Source: Struthio camelus
Taxonomy: Eukaryota > Chordata > Aves > Struthioniformes > Struthionidae
DNA: 64,000 bases
Assembly: GCF_040807025.1 (NCBI RefSeq)
Contig: NC_090947.1
Span: 3,906,001 to 3,970,000 of the forward strand
Direction of reading: 5' to 3'
Shown here: positions 12,266 through 21,879 of the stretch, in pieces
How the letters are laid out: the number at the start of each line of letters is the position of its first letter
Position numbering within the stretch: the stretch's first letter is position 1
Made by a program: the position numbers and the translations under genes
Notes under the pieces: model-generated
Told to the model about the DNA's origin: nothing
Database searches by the model: none
What the model saw: only the letters and a program-made list of their open reading frames with translations

Positions 12266-12741
12266 AGGCAGAGGTGCCCCCGCCGAGGAAGCGGGCTCGG
12301 CCGCAGCAGCTGTGCTCCCCCCACCTCCAGCCCCCGACCCGGGATAGACGCGTGGCGGTGGTGCTTTGCGTGCGCTGAGTTTGCCAGGTCGCAGCGGCAG
12401 GGGCGGCGCAGCCCGGGCCGGGACTGTCCGCCCTGCTCCTCCCTGGGGTGCCCGGCTGGCCGGGGTGGGGGGAGGCTCCGACGGGGTCACCTGCCCGGAG
12501 TGAGGGAAGGCGGATGGATTTAAAAGCGCTGATGTCTTATTTAAGAGCCATAAGCCTCGTCCGGCAGCCCGCACCCGCGCGGCGGTGTCCCGGGGCTAAT
12601 GAGCGGGTTTAAAATATATACGTACATATATATAAAACGGATTTTTTTCTAATGCACGCTCGAGGTGGAGGGGGCAGCGGGGGAGCTTCCCCCACCGGCG
12701 GGCTCCCACTTGGGGCCGGTGCAAAGCGGGCCGGGGTTTGT

Positions 12742-13212
12742 GCTCGGCTCCCCCTGAGCAGTGCAATTATTTGCTCCGCAGATGTAAGAGGAATTTATTG
12801 TAACAACAAATATAGTGATGTCAAACCCCAACCTTGGATTAAAGCCGGCAGCCAAAGGGGAAGTGTATTAATTTCGAACAGCATCAGAGGCCAGCGCCTA
12901 TTAGGACGAGCTATTCTTCAGGATCCTTCCCCCCCCCCCCATCAGAATTAATCATTGGGAGTTAATTTGAAGCTCAGACAAGTTGCTGTTAATTTAGTGC
13001 AGGGAGGACGGGATGGAATAAAAAGCTGAGGTGCTGGCCGGGCCTCCTGGGTCTCATTAATCAGCGAGCTGAGACGGCCTGGCTTGATTACAATTTGCAA
13101 AAAAATTCATTAGAGCCTGGGCGATTGACAATTTTTCTCTCTGCCTGTGATCTGACTCATTAGGCAGCCAAATGAAAGCCATGATGATGGTGATGATGAC
13201 AGCTATCAACCC
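12742..13212. promoter_or_regulatory. Strong candidate enhancer on the 3' side of GBX2
   Basis: About 470 bases of high-complexity, AT-leaning sequence lie in a GC-rich, homopolymer-rich region, broken only by a C run near 12930. Homeodomain-type sites are dense: GTATTAATTTCG, GAATTAATCATTGG, AGTTAATTTG, GTTAATTTAG, CATTAATCAG, TTGATTACAATTTGCAAA and CATTAGGC. There is no exon-like reading frame and no repeat similarity. It lies 2.7 kb beyond the GBX2 3' UTR. A role in GBX2 expression is inference; deep conservation is the obvious test. Confidence 0.45.
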
Positions 13213-14050
13213 CCTCGCTTGTTTATCTCCTTCTCCTCCGGCCCCCCCCTTCCCGGCCCGGGGCTCCCCCTGCAGCCCTGCTCCGGAGGGGGGGGGGCAA
13301 AAGGGGGAGACCCCCAACCCCGAGGAGGAAATAACTTTCCAGTGCCTGGGGCAAATGCTGACTTTTATAGGGCTGCCCCCCAGCCCCGGGCTATGGGGGG
13401 GGAAGAGAGGTGAGGAGCAGCTGCTCCTTCCTAAAATGCAGCCCCCCCCCTTTGCAGGGGTGGGTGGGGGGGGTACAGCCTGGCTGCGGTTCGCCCAAGC
13501 GGGCTCTGGCTCGCTGTGCTTGGTGAGCGGCTCCCCCCTTGGCACGGGGGACACCCCCCCCTCCAAAATTAAAAAAAAAAAGAACAATTAAAAAAACACC
13601 CAAACCTCCCAAATGCAACGGCGGTGCCCCACGCGTGTCCCGGCCGCGCGTGGGGCTTTGCCCGGCTCCTGCCGAGAAGCACAACGACGGCGACAGCAGC
13701 AACAACAACAAAAAATCGTAATAAAGTCGCTTAAAAAGCCCCAGAGCAGGCAGCTGCGGTCGCTACCGAAATCCCGCAGTTGCCCTCTCGGGGCTCGTCG
13801 TTTCCCTCTCCCCCGCTCCCCGCTCATAAACGGTATTTTGGGGTATGTTCGGGAGACTTTCCTAGCTCGCTTTTTTAATCCCGTCCCGGCTCGTTCAATA
13901 TAATACAATCCGGCCTGAAAGGAAAAAAAAAGGGGGGGGGGGATGTGAAATCGGTACCGAGCTCGCTACTTACTGGGGCCCTTTGATTTTTTTTTTTTTG
14001 TTAGGGGACGGGTTGGGGCGGGGGGGGGGGGAGAAGCATAGGCACCCCGA
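13213..14050. other. G/C-rich low-complexity intergenic DNA
   Basis: Dense C and G runs (for example at 13442-13450, 13935-13942 and 14020-14031) and A-rich patches dominate. Open frames here are products of composition. A CCCACGCGTG word at 13628-13637 matches half of the palindrome found at the GBX2 promoter. Confidence 0.5.
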
Positions 14051-14059
14051 GCCGCTTAG

Positions 14060-14215
14060 CACACCCTGCCAGTGCAATTCAACCCCGGCATTTTCTTTAA
14101 ACAAAATAAATAAATAAAAGCCACGCAACTGATATAAATTATGTCAATATTGGTCTTGACCACCGCAAACCTTTGATTTACTCGCTGGAGCCGAAACCCA
14201 GAGTTTCGCCGTTAC
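14060..14215. promoter_or_regulatory. Candidate element with TCF/LEF-like site
   Basis: A compact AT-rich island contains TTTAAACAAAATAAATAAATAAA, GATATAAATTATGTCAATATTGG and ACCTTTGATTTAC. CCTTTGAT matches the TCF/LEF core (CTTTGAT). GBX2 is a known Wnt-responsive gene in other vertebrates; that this element mediates it is inference. Confidence 0.3.
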
Positions 14216-14921
14216 CTCCAGAGCGACTCGCTCCTCCTTGCAGCTCGCTTTAACTCCCCGCGTACAGAACTAGTTAGCTCGTCGCTTTTCTGCCCGTGCT
14301 CGCTTCTTAATTTTATTAGAGCCCCCGCCCCCGGCTCCCCTTCCCCTTGGCCCGGCAAATTGCTGCTTTTTAATTCCTGCCTGGCCGCAAACCGCCCCCG
14401 ACGGCCGCCGCCGCCAACTCTCCAGCCTCACGGCCGCGGGTGCAAGCCATGCCATGCGAAAAAGGGAAGAGGGGAGGAAAAAAAGGCATAAAAGGGGAAG
14501 GGGGGGAAAAAAGCCCAGAAAACAAAACCCCCCCACACCCTTCACCCCGTTTTTCCCCTCGCCGCCCGGCCACCCCGTCGCAGCGCCCCTGCCCCAGCCG
14601 CGCTGTCGGGGCGGCCAAGGGGGCAAATTTACCCCCATCGGCAGCAAAAACTTGGGCTCGGAGTTTTATGGGGGGGGCGCGCAGGGGTGTTTGCACCCCT
14701 CCCCAACCCAAGCGACCCCCCCCCCCTCCGTCGGCGCTAGTTGCCCACCGGCCCGGCGCCTCGGGGCCGCGTTCATTTGCACGAAATCCGTTTGCAGCTG
14801 CGGCAGCTCCCCCCACCCCCACCCCCGCCAGCCCCTTTCCACCCAAACGGGGAAACTTTTTTTGCCCGTTTTCCCCTCCTTCCCCCCCCGCCCCTCGACA
14901 ATAAATCTGGCTTTGCGAAAC

Positions 14922-14942
14922 AAAAAAAAAAAAAAAAAAAAA
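14922..14942. repeat. A21 homopolymer
   Basis: Twenty-one adenines just beyond the GBX2 3' end. There is no retroposed gene upstream of it, so it reads as a simple repeat. Confidence 0.85.
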
Positions 14943-15084
14943 GGAGAGAGCGCGGCCCTGCAGCAGCATCGCTCACTCCGGCCGCGCAGGAAAGGGGGGG
15001 GGAAATCAAAATCGAATCAAATCAGAGCAGCGCCAAATTCTGGACAGAATATTCACTGGATAGAGGAGTGGGTTTTTTTGTCTT

Positions 15085-15907
15085 TTTGTTTCTTTGTCGG
15101 TTTTTATTCACAAGACTGAGTTTGCTTTTAAATTTCATAACTTATAAGGAAATAAGCTACATAGAAATAAATTAAACACAATAGAGAAGATCGTGCTTTT
15201 TTTCCTCTCTCTCTCTCTTCAAACATGGCTTGGTAGAATAGGCAAACCAAAACGACAGAAAGCCAGGCAAAAAATATATTAAAAAACTGTCACCCAGTGC
15301 CTGCCACTCAGCCATCCAAAATAAAATAAAACTACAAAAAAGGCATGAAATTAAACTCTTAGTTTTGTTTCGTTTTTGTTCTCTGTCTTTACCTTTCGAA
15401 CCGATAAGAAACAAAACCCAAAAGATGGCTAAATGTGCGCTGCAGGTTTTGCTGGGGATGTCTCTGCCGGCGAGGGGGAGGGAGGGGAGGGGGGGGCAAC
15501 GGGCAAATTTCTGCTGGATCCGGCAATGTCACGTTACCGCTTATTTGGTCCCATCACAGCCATGGTGTTGCAGCCGAGAAAGCATTTGTATGTACAAAGT
15601 AGGGCAGTATAATAATAATAAATATCTGCATGTCTCTTCCAGGGTTTGGTATTCCTGCTCCGAAACAAACCACAGTTTCAAGCCTCTTTCCTTCGGATTC
15701 TCGGTACGTGGAAAGTTTCACTTTTAAAGTTCGCTCGTAGCCGGGATTTTCTGTGCGTGCGCGTCGGGATTTTTTTGTTGTTGGGTCGTTTGTTTTTTTG
15801 TTTTGTTTTGTTTTTGCGGGAACGAGGTGGGGGGGGGCGGGCTGGTTTGAAACCCCGACGTGGAAACTTGTGCATCAAACCTCGTTGGCGCTGAGGGCAG
15901 GGAGAGC
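15085..15907 (-). other. GBX2: Probable GBX2 3' UTR
   Basis: After the stop the minus strand stays unique and AT-leaning for about 800 bases, until the first AATAAA. Its length is typical for GBX2. The end is set only by the poly(A) signal. Confidence 0.5.
15103..15108 (-). terminator. GBX2: Poly(A) signal AATAAA for GBX2
   Basis: TTTATT on the plus strand reads AATAAA on the coding strand, 800 bases after the stop. It is the first canonical signal downstream of the gene. Cleavage would fall near 15085. Confidence 0.5.
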
Positions 15908-16431
15908 TCAGGGTCTGGCTTGCTCCAGTTGCTGGTGCTGACTTCTGATCGCAAACCTGCTGACATGCACCGGGATGGGTACCACGATCTTAGGGTTTCG
16001 GGACGGCTCGCCCGTCTTGGAGTTGGCGTTGCCTGCCTTGACCCGTTTCCATTTGGCCCGCCTGTTCTGGAACCAGATTTTGACCTGCACCTCACTGAGT
16101 TTGAGGGCATGTGCGATCTGGGACCTCTCTGTCAGAGATAGGTACTTTTTGCAGTGAAACTCTTTCTCCAGCTCCAGCAGCTGCTCGCTGGTGAAGGCCG
16201 TTCGCCTCCTCCGGTTTTTGCCCGTGGACGTGGTGTTGTTGGAGTTGTTGGTGTTCTGGGGGTTTTCCTCCAGCGCGGTGCCAGAGTCCTCTTCCTTGTG
16301 GGCCGCCTGGCTGGGGATGTTGTCGTCGGAGCTGTAGTCTAGATCGCTGTCCATGGAGAAACTTTCCTCTTTGCCTTTTGCGTCGTCTTCCGCTTTGGGA
16401 TCGTCCTTCGCCTGGCCCCGGATAGCCCCAA
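15908..16431 (-). CDS. GBX2: GBX2 coding exon 2 (homeodomain and C-terminus)
   Basis: The exon follows a CAG acceptor (AG at 16433-16432) and opens with two bases that complete a valine codon begun in exon 1. It encodes residues 172-345. An acidic stretch (SSDD, KEED) and a species-variable Asn/Ser-rich linker lead into the homeodomain, which starts NRRRRTAF. Helix 3 reads [16 protein letters not shown] with Gln50 and Asn51, as expected of the Antennapedia-like class. The tail [20 protein letters not shown] and the ending QLEQARP are diagnostic of GBX proteins. The linker ([16 protein letters not shown]) differs from the mammalian one. The stop is TGA at 15910-15908. Confidence 0.97.
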
Positions 16432-16935
16432 CTGGAAGCGAAGTGGAGGTGTTTCATTAGCGTTGCGCACTGGCCACCCCACAGCCCACCACCCCCCTGC
16501 TCCCCCAGCCCGCAATCTGCGATCCCAATTTTGTTGAGCTTTTTTTTTGTTTTGGGTGTTTTTTTTTTTTTGCTGCTGTTGGTGTTTCGGGCCGATCTTT
16601 TCGGTTCAAAGTGGCAGTGGCAGAGCCCCGAAACCTCCCTTCTCCTCGCCTGCGGGAGAGCCGCTTCTGCGCCCCGCGCTGCAGGGGTGGGCTGCCTCCA
16701 CCCCCCGTCGGGGGACAAGCCCAGCCTCTCACCCCCTCCTTCCCCAAGCACCCCCCCGACCCTTTCACAGGGCCCCCCCTTGGCTGCCTCGGGTCCCGGC
16801 GGCCGCTCCTCCCGTCCCGCCGGGCCGGGCAGCCCCCGCCGCGCCGTCGGGGCAGCGGTAGCGCGGCCCGAGGTGGCTCCCCGACGGGGGGGGAGAGGGG
16901 GCGGAAGGGGACCCAGCGGCGCGGTGCTCACTCAC
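16432..16935 (-). other. GBX2: GBX2 intron 1
   Basis: A 504-bp phase-1 intron with GTGAGT donor and CAG acceptor. It is very GC-rich near exon 1 and has T- and A-rich patches near exon 2. No other feature is seen. Confidence 0.93.
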
Positions 16936-17449
16936 CGAGGGAGGCCTGGACGGCGTCGGCGGCCGGGAAAGGCAGCAGGGCGCCGTCCTTGCCCAAAAAG
17001 GTTTTGCCGCCGTCGTCGCCGCCGCCGTCCGGGGGGAGCCCTTCGGCCTTGTCGAAGTTACCCGGCGGCGCGAACTTCCTGGCGGCTTCCTGATGCTGGG
17101 GGGAAGCGGGGAAGGTACCGGGCAGCGTAGCCATGAGGGTGGAGGTGAGGGCCATGCCTTGGGCCAGGCTGGAGCAGAAGCCCGTGGGTAAGCTGGGCAG
17201 CTGGTGGTGGTGGGGGTGAGCCGGGGGCAGCGCCGGTTGGAGGGCGCCCTGCGGCAGCGCCGGCGGCGGCGGCGGCGGCGGCGGCAGCACCACGGGCCGG
17301 TAGGGCATGAACATGGGGTAGCCGGTGTAGACGAAGTGGCCGGGGGTGGGCGGCGGGGGGCTACCGATGAGCGAATCGATGCTGAAGGCCGTGCTGCTTC
17401 CCAGCGGGCGCTGCATCATCATCAGCGAAGGCTGGAAAGCCGCGCTCAT
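16936..17449 (-). CDS. GBX2: GBX2 coding exon 1 (N-terminus)
   Basis: The start is the ATG at 17449-17447, because the protein opens MSAAFQPSLMMMQRPLGS, the invariant GBX2 N-terminus. The exon encodes 171 residues plus one base and ends CTC-G before a GTGAGT donor. Features in order: eh1-like FSIDSLIG motif (recruits Groucho/TLE in family members); GHFVYTGYPMFMPYRPVVLP; a proline tract encoded by pure (CCG)-type codons; a His-rich loop; and SLPTGFCSSLAQGMALTSTL. The second half (GLPPDGGGDDGGK...) is glycine- and aspartate-rich and diverges most from mammals. Extreme GC content has kept a reading frame open on the opposite strand too; that is a shadow. Confidence 0.97.
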
Positions 17450-17464
17450 GCCGGGCCGGCGGAC

Positions 17465-17523
17465 CAGCAGCAGCAGCAGCAGCAGCGACCACCTTCCTCC
17501 TCCTCCTCCTCCTCCTCCTCCTC
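17465..17523. repeat. (CAG)7 and (CCT)n tracts in the GBX2 5' UTR
   Basis: Seven CAG units (17465-17485) and about nine CCT/CTC units (17494-17523) lie within 75 bases of the GBX2 start codon. On the coding strand they read as (CTG)n and (AGG)n, so the transcript would carry a purine-rich GGA tract and a CUG tract in its leader. Confidence 0.85.
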
Positions 17524-17537
17524 AGCGCCGCGCAGCG

Positions 17538-17549
17538 CCCACGCGTGGG
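17538..17549. promoter_or_regulatory. CCCACGCGTGGG palindrome, copy 1
   Basis: A perfect 12-bp palindrome 89 bases upstream of the GBX2 ATG, probably inside the 5' UTR. It contains CACGCG on both strands, the class C site used by HES/HEY repressors, and GCGTGGG, the core of an EGR-type site. Binding is inference. Confidence 0.5.
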
Positions 17550-17904
17550 GCCGAGCCGGGGCGGAGCGGGGCCGCCGCCGCCCGCCGCCGCCGCCCGCAC
17601 ATCGGGGCTCGCTGGCCCCTCTCGCCCCCCGCCGCCGCCGTGCGCCCCCGCGGAGCCCGCCGCTGCCGCCGCCGCTCACCCGCGCTGCCTCTGCCCGCCC
17701 GCGCTCCCCCGCGCCCATTCACATTTTGCCCGGCTGGGAACCCGGCCCGCCCCACGTGGCCGCCGACGCCGTCGCTTATTGGGCAGGCGGGGCGGCGGGG
17801 CGGGGCCTCGGCGCGGAGGACACGCCCCCTCTCCCTCCCTCGCTTCACTTCTCCCTCCCACTACCTCCCCCCCTACGGCGGCGGCGGCGGCTGGACGGGG
17901 CGGC

Positions 17905-17916
17905 CCCACGCGTGGG
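17905..17916. promoter_or_regulatory. CCCACGCGTGGG palindrome, copy 2, with EGR1 consensus
   Basis: The same 12-bp palindrome. Here the following bases extend it to GCGTGGGCG (17910-17918), a perfect EGR1 consensus. It lies about 100 bases upstream of the GC-box cluster. Confidence 0.5.
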
Positions 17917-17946
17917 CGCCTCTCTCTCGGGTGGATGCCCGGGGTG

Positions 17947-17958
17947 CCCACGCGTGGG
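17947..17958. promoter_or_regulatory. CCCACGCGTGGG palindrome, copy 3
   Basis: Third exact copy, centred 42 bases from copy 2, close to four helical turns. The spacing would put both on the same DNA face. Confidence 0.5.
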
Positions 17959-18454
17959 ACCGCCTCGTCCAGCCGCCCTGGCGATGTCTCCCCCCTCCCC
18001 GCCGCCCTTGCCGTCGGGGACCCCCTCCGTCCTCCCCTCCCCACGAAGCGTGTGACATTCCCCATCAGACACACCAGTTTGGAGGGAGCCAAAGCATTGA
18101 AACCTCCTTTTTTAAAAAAAAAAAAACCTCTATTTTATTCCCGCTTTTCTCTCTCTCTTTTTTTTTCTTTTTTTTTTTTTAAATCTGAAAAGCCCCCAAA
18201 TAGGCTCCATGTGGTTCTGGGTAAAGTCAGCGCCTGGCTTGGCTTTGAAATCGCTTCTGCAATTATGTAAAAGAGCCATTCAGCAACACGGGCGGAATTA
18301 AAAAGCGAGCGAGACTGCTCCCTTTTCTCCGGCGAGCCTCTCATGTTGGCCGGCTCAAAGGCTTTCCAACGCGACGTCGTGGCCGAGGACAAAAGGCGGA
18401 CCACAAAAAAAAAAGGGGGGGGAAAGGAGGGGAAATAAATGAAAAAAGCCCCCA

Positions 18455-18600
18455 AACTTGTAAATTGAACGTCCAGGGAACTTCGCGCGATTTCAAAGGT
18501 CATAAATAATGATAAAGGGACCAGGCGAAGAGGCAAACCCAGGCAATTAATGGAAGTTCCCAAGTAAAGATCGAGTGGTTTAGAAAATAAAATTAAATGC
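18455..18600. promoter_or_regulatory. Candidate GBX2 upstream element
   Basis: About 1 kb upstream of the ATG, a unique AT-leaning stretch holds TTTCAAAGGTCATAAATAATGATAAAGG (nuclear receptor-like AAGGTCA and TAAT cores) and GGCAATTAATGG. It is flanked by A-rich low-complexity DNA on both sides. Constraint was not tested. Confidence 0.35.
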
Positions 18601-18915
18601 AAAAAAAAAAAAATAGAGAGAGAAGGAGGGGGATATCCAGCGGGAAGGATCCTCCCTCCTTTGGGATCCCCTCCTGCCCGCCCTTGCGAAAGTCATGGCC
18701 TTCCTGGGCCGAAAGGGCTTGTTTTCGTGATGCTCCTGGGTGAAGCCGGGACCAAATCCCGACCTCGTGCTGCGGGGGGAAAAAAACACGCTGCTGCCTC
18801 GCCAGCAAACATCTGAAACCTTGGCAGAAACGATGAGAGTTTTACAGCTTTTTGGGCCTCCGGGCAGTTGGCGGCCTCCAGTTGGACAAGTTTGGAGGGC
18901 GATCGCAGCATCTGC

Positions 18916-18942
18916 TGGTGGTGGTGGCGGTGGTGGTGGTGG
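18916..18942. repeat. (GGT)n microsatellite
   Basis: About nine GGT/GTG units with one GCG interruption. Confidence 0.8.
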
Positions 18943-19384
18943 GGACGACGTGCCCGCTCCCGGGGCCTGTCTCCAACTTCGAGGCACTTGGAAAATTTTA
19001 CTTGCGCTGCTCGTTTCCATATGTCCCGGCTCTGTACGGTGGAGGCCACCATGTGAGGAGCAGCCCAGTGCCCGCCGTGGCGTTGTCCTCTCGTCCCACC
19101 CCACCTCACCGCCCAGTGCACCGACTGCTGCTCCTAAAAGCAGCCACAGCGAGGAATGAACCCGCCCGGTGAGAAGTGAATTCCTCTGACCGCGTCCCTG
19201 CTTAAAAAGGAGGAGGGCAAAGAAAAAAAAAAGGGAAAAAAACAGAAAAAGAAAGAAAGAAAAAAGCCCTCCTTTCAGGAACCTGCGTGAGATGGTGGAA
19301 ACGGGAGCGAATTCGGCACGGTAATCCGTCAGGGCATGGAAATGTATACCAGCACCCAGCTCCCGCAGCTGTTTTTTTTTTTTT

Positions 19385-19495
19385 AATTGTCAGCCCCTCT
19401 TCAAAATTTGCCTGCAAACAAGTGCCTTTGCAAGACGGGAGAATTATTTCAGGCGAGAATAGGCTTTTTGTTTGGCACATAATTAGCTGATTTTT
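19385..19495. promoter_or_regulatory. Short candidate conserved element
   Basis: High-complexity sequence with TTTGCCTGCAAACAAG (forkhead-like), GAGAATTATTTCAGG and CACATAATTAGCTGA, bounded by T-rich repeats. Low confidence. Confidence 0.25.
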
Positions 19496-21319
19496 TTGTT
19501 TTTTGTTTTGTTTTATTTTTTTTGTCTCCCCTCTCCGGAGAAAAACGCCCGCGATTTCCGATTGTTGGCGAAGCCAGCGGAGCGTGATTGCGCCTGGGAA
19601 GTGTAACAGGCGGGAGGGAGGCCCCACTGCTTCCCCAAGTGGGCTGGGGCGGGGGGAACAAAGGGATATTTTGGATCATCGAGGAGGAGGTGGGGGGGGC
19701 ACCCAGAGCCCCCCCTCCCTGGGCAGCGTGGTGGGAGCACGCGGGCCCCGTGCCGTAAATCCCTCTCGCCCGAACGAGCGTCCCGTCGAGAAGAAACCTG
19801 GCAGAGAGACAGGGCGCCCGTCACTCTTCTGGTCCCCGAGGGTCCCTTGGAGGGTCGCCGGCACCCACCTGGTGCCCATCAAGGAACGTTAGAGACAGCC
19901 CCCCCCCGGCCACGTCCCACTGTGTCCCCGGCCACGGCATGCCCATGGCTCTCTCCGAGCGGTGAGGCGGTGTGGTGGGGAGGTGTTTTTCAGGAGGGTG
20001 CTTGGCTGCTTTGGTTTGGTGACCACCAACGATCAGGTGGCCTCCGGCAGGCGTGATCCCAAACCCCTCTCGGGCAGGGCCCATCAGCTAAACTGAGCTG
20101 GTTTTAACTGGGCAGACTGGGGCAGGGAGGGAAGTGCCTCTGATTGATGTGGATACCAGCAAGGCGGCGAGACCACAGAGGGGGAAGCAAGAGCCACCCC
20201 AAAAAATCCCAACGAAAGAGAAGAGGTGAGGGACAGGGCAGCTCAAGGATAGGTCCCTCTCCGCAGCGCCAGTCGGGATGTTTCTCACGCCGCGCCTGCA
20301 GCAACCCCCCCGCTCTGCCTCTACTGAGGCCGGACATGGCGGATGCCGAGGGCTTTTCTCCAAGCGTGGAGGAAAGAGAGCTTTTCGGAGGTGCACGCCC
20401 CGGCAGGAGCTGCGGGGAGGGGAGAGAAAAGACAGGGAGGCAAAAGATGGGGGAGATGCTCCAGCCCTTCAAATCCGGAGTCCATGGGACGTAACTATTT
20501 AACCGCAAAGGCAACCGGACCTGCCACGTGCTTGCTATTCAGAGGCAAGCCTGTCCCTCCATGTTGCCCCCAACCCTTCGCACCCCTCCCCACGTAGGAA
20601 ATAAGTCCCCGTTGCCCACAGTCGAAGGCCCCAAAGCCCCCCTTCCCCCAGAAAATCAAACTTCAGCTGGCGGAGGCCCAGAGCATAAAATAATTCTTGC
20701 AAGAGGCTCTGCCTTCGTCGGGGAAATTTTAATTACACAGAAAAAGCGACTGCGAGATTCTTGCCCTACTGTGCTATTACATCTTTTTTTTTTGGTTTTT
20801 TTTTCTGGTGGTGGCCGGGTGGGGAGGGAGAGCAAGCCTCCCCCCCCAAACCTCAGTGCTCAAAGGCCATGCCCAACGATAGGGGCTGAGGTGGGAGTGC
20901 TGGCAACTGAAATAAGGGGCGCATCCCGGGCTGGTGGGCTGAGCCAGGCTCCCCCAGATTACGCCGAGGGGGGCGTTCGCCCTCCAGCCGCCCCCACCCC
21001 TGGTTTTCAGGCGGGGGGGGGGGAAACAAAACAGCCGCACCCTCCCTCCCAAAAAAACCTTTCGTCGCTTAATCCCATTAGCTCCTTTGCATGTTCCCGT
21101 TGGAGCTCGTTTCAGTGCAGTAAATACGCGCCGGCAAGGAGCTGGTTTCTGCTGCGATGCTGCCCCGGTTTGCACGGAGAGCATCTCCCCCGGTTCGACC
21201 TCAGCAATTTTTTTGGGGGGGGGGGTGTTTTCTGTAGGCGCCTCCTTCCTGCACAACTTCCACCCCGTGCACGGGAGATAGGCTGTTTTTCTTTTAGTTA
21301 TTTTTGTCTTTCTTTTTTT

Positions 21320-21374
21320 CCTTTTCCTTTTCCTTTTCCTTTTCCTTTTCCTTTTCCTTTTCCTTTTCCTTTTT
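21320..21374. repeat. (CCTTTT)n hexanucleotide tandem repeat
   Basis: About eight and a half perfect CCTTTT units in a longer pure pyrimidine strand. It is a mirror repeat able in principle to form triplex (H-) DNA. A (GT)9 tract follows at 21401-21418. Confidence 0.9.
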
Positions 21375-21772
21375 TTTTTTTCTTTTTCAATTTCGCGGGC
21401 GTGTGTGTGTGTGTGTGTATGTGTTTTTTTTTTCCCACGGTCTTTAATAAACTTGAACTCGCTCATCGTCAACGGATCCCCTCCTTGGGATTTTCAATTT
21501 AAAAATAGGAGGGTAAAAAGGAAAAAAAAATAACGCCTTGGATAAGGACAGGCTAAAAAAAAAGAGAGAGAGCGAAAGAGAGGGGAAGAAAAAGAGAGAT
21601 CTGGGTTAGGTAACCGCGGTTCCTGTCCTGAAATTCGTTCAGTTCGTGAAGGGAATTATTTTTTTTCCCTTTTTAATATTTTCAAATAATCAGAGTCAAA
21701 ATATTTTAAGAGCACTAGAGAGGACCTTAATAAAACGCATTGGTACGGAGAGATTCTCTCTAGCGGTGTAAA

Positions 21773-21807
21773 ACCACACGCACACACACACACGTACGCA
21801 CGCACGC
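21773..21807. repeat. (CA)n / (CGCA)n microsatellite
   Basis: A CA repeat runs into three ACGC units, giving alternating purine-pyrimidine DNA with Z-DNA potential. Confidence 0.8.
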
Positions 21808-21879
21808 AGATGCTTTTACATGGGATATAGTTGAGAAATCTACCGGTTTAAAATCCCGAATAAAAGTCTAAAATATTCC

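Larger units (their letters stand above)
15085..17830 (-). other. GBX2: GBX2 gene, whole span with UTRs and proximal promoter
   Basis: GBX2 (gastrulation brain homeobox 2) encodes a nuclear homeodomain transcription factor, mainly a repressor. It sets the midbrain-hindbrain boundary opposite OTX2 and also acts in the ear, neural crest and pluripotent cells (established for the family). The two coding exons join in frame to 345 residues, against 348 in human. In order come: an N-terminal segment with eh1-like Groucho motif FSIDSLIG near residues 22-29; a proline tract near residues 57-65; an acidic serine-rich linker; the homeodomain at 244-303 with WFQNRR; and a conserved C-terminal tail ending QLEQARP. 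The structure (two exons, ~500-bp intron, CpG-island promoter, no TATA box) is that of the family. Everything appears intact. Confidence 0.95.
17450..18060 (-). promoter_or_regulatory. GBX2: GBX2 CpG-island promoter and 5' UTR
   Basis: The CpG island covers exon 1 and continues to about 18.06 kb. On the coding strand there is a CCAAT box (plus-strand ATTGG at 17778-17782), GC boxes (for example 17797-17807), a CACGTG E-box at 17753-17758 and no TATA box. This suggests dispersed initiation somewhere between about 17.5 and 17.75 kb; the exact start cannot be read. The three CCCACGCGTGGG palindromes lie here. Confidence 0.6.

Noticed and set aside
11389-12574. Overlapping open frames of 100-160 codons on both strands
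   Set aside because: They come from GC-rich, stop-poor DNA, are rich in Pro, Gly, Arg and Ala, break at homopolymers and have no family motifs or splice context.
14370-15175. Open frames up to 221 codons near the GBX2 3' end
   Set aside because: They are proline- and lysine-rich products of C and A runs, are mutually overlapping in several frames and are bounded by no splice or start context.
16092-16931. 279-codon frame antiparallel-shifted across GBX2 exon 2 and intron
   Set aside because: It runs through the GBX2 intron in a register different from the homeodomain frame; the true frame is fixed by the homeodomain and splice phase.
17204-18270. Long plus-strand frames (up to 283 codons) over the GBX2 promoter
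   Set aside because: These are composition-driven shadows of the CpG island: Arg/Pro/Ser/Ala-rich with no recognisable domain.
20528-21502. 324-codon plus-strand frame
   Set aside because: It passes through the CCTTTT repeat and homopolymers, ends in a phenylalanine-proline repeat, and shows no domain.
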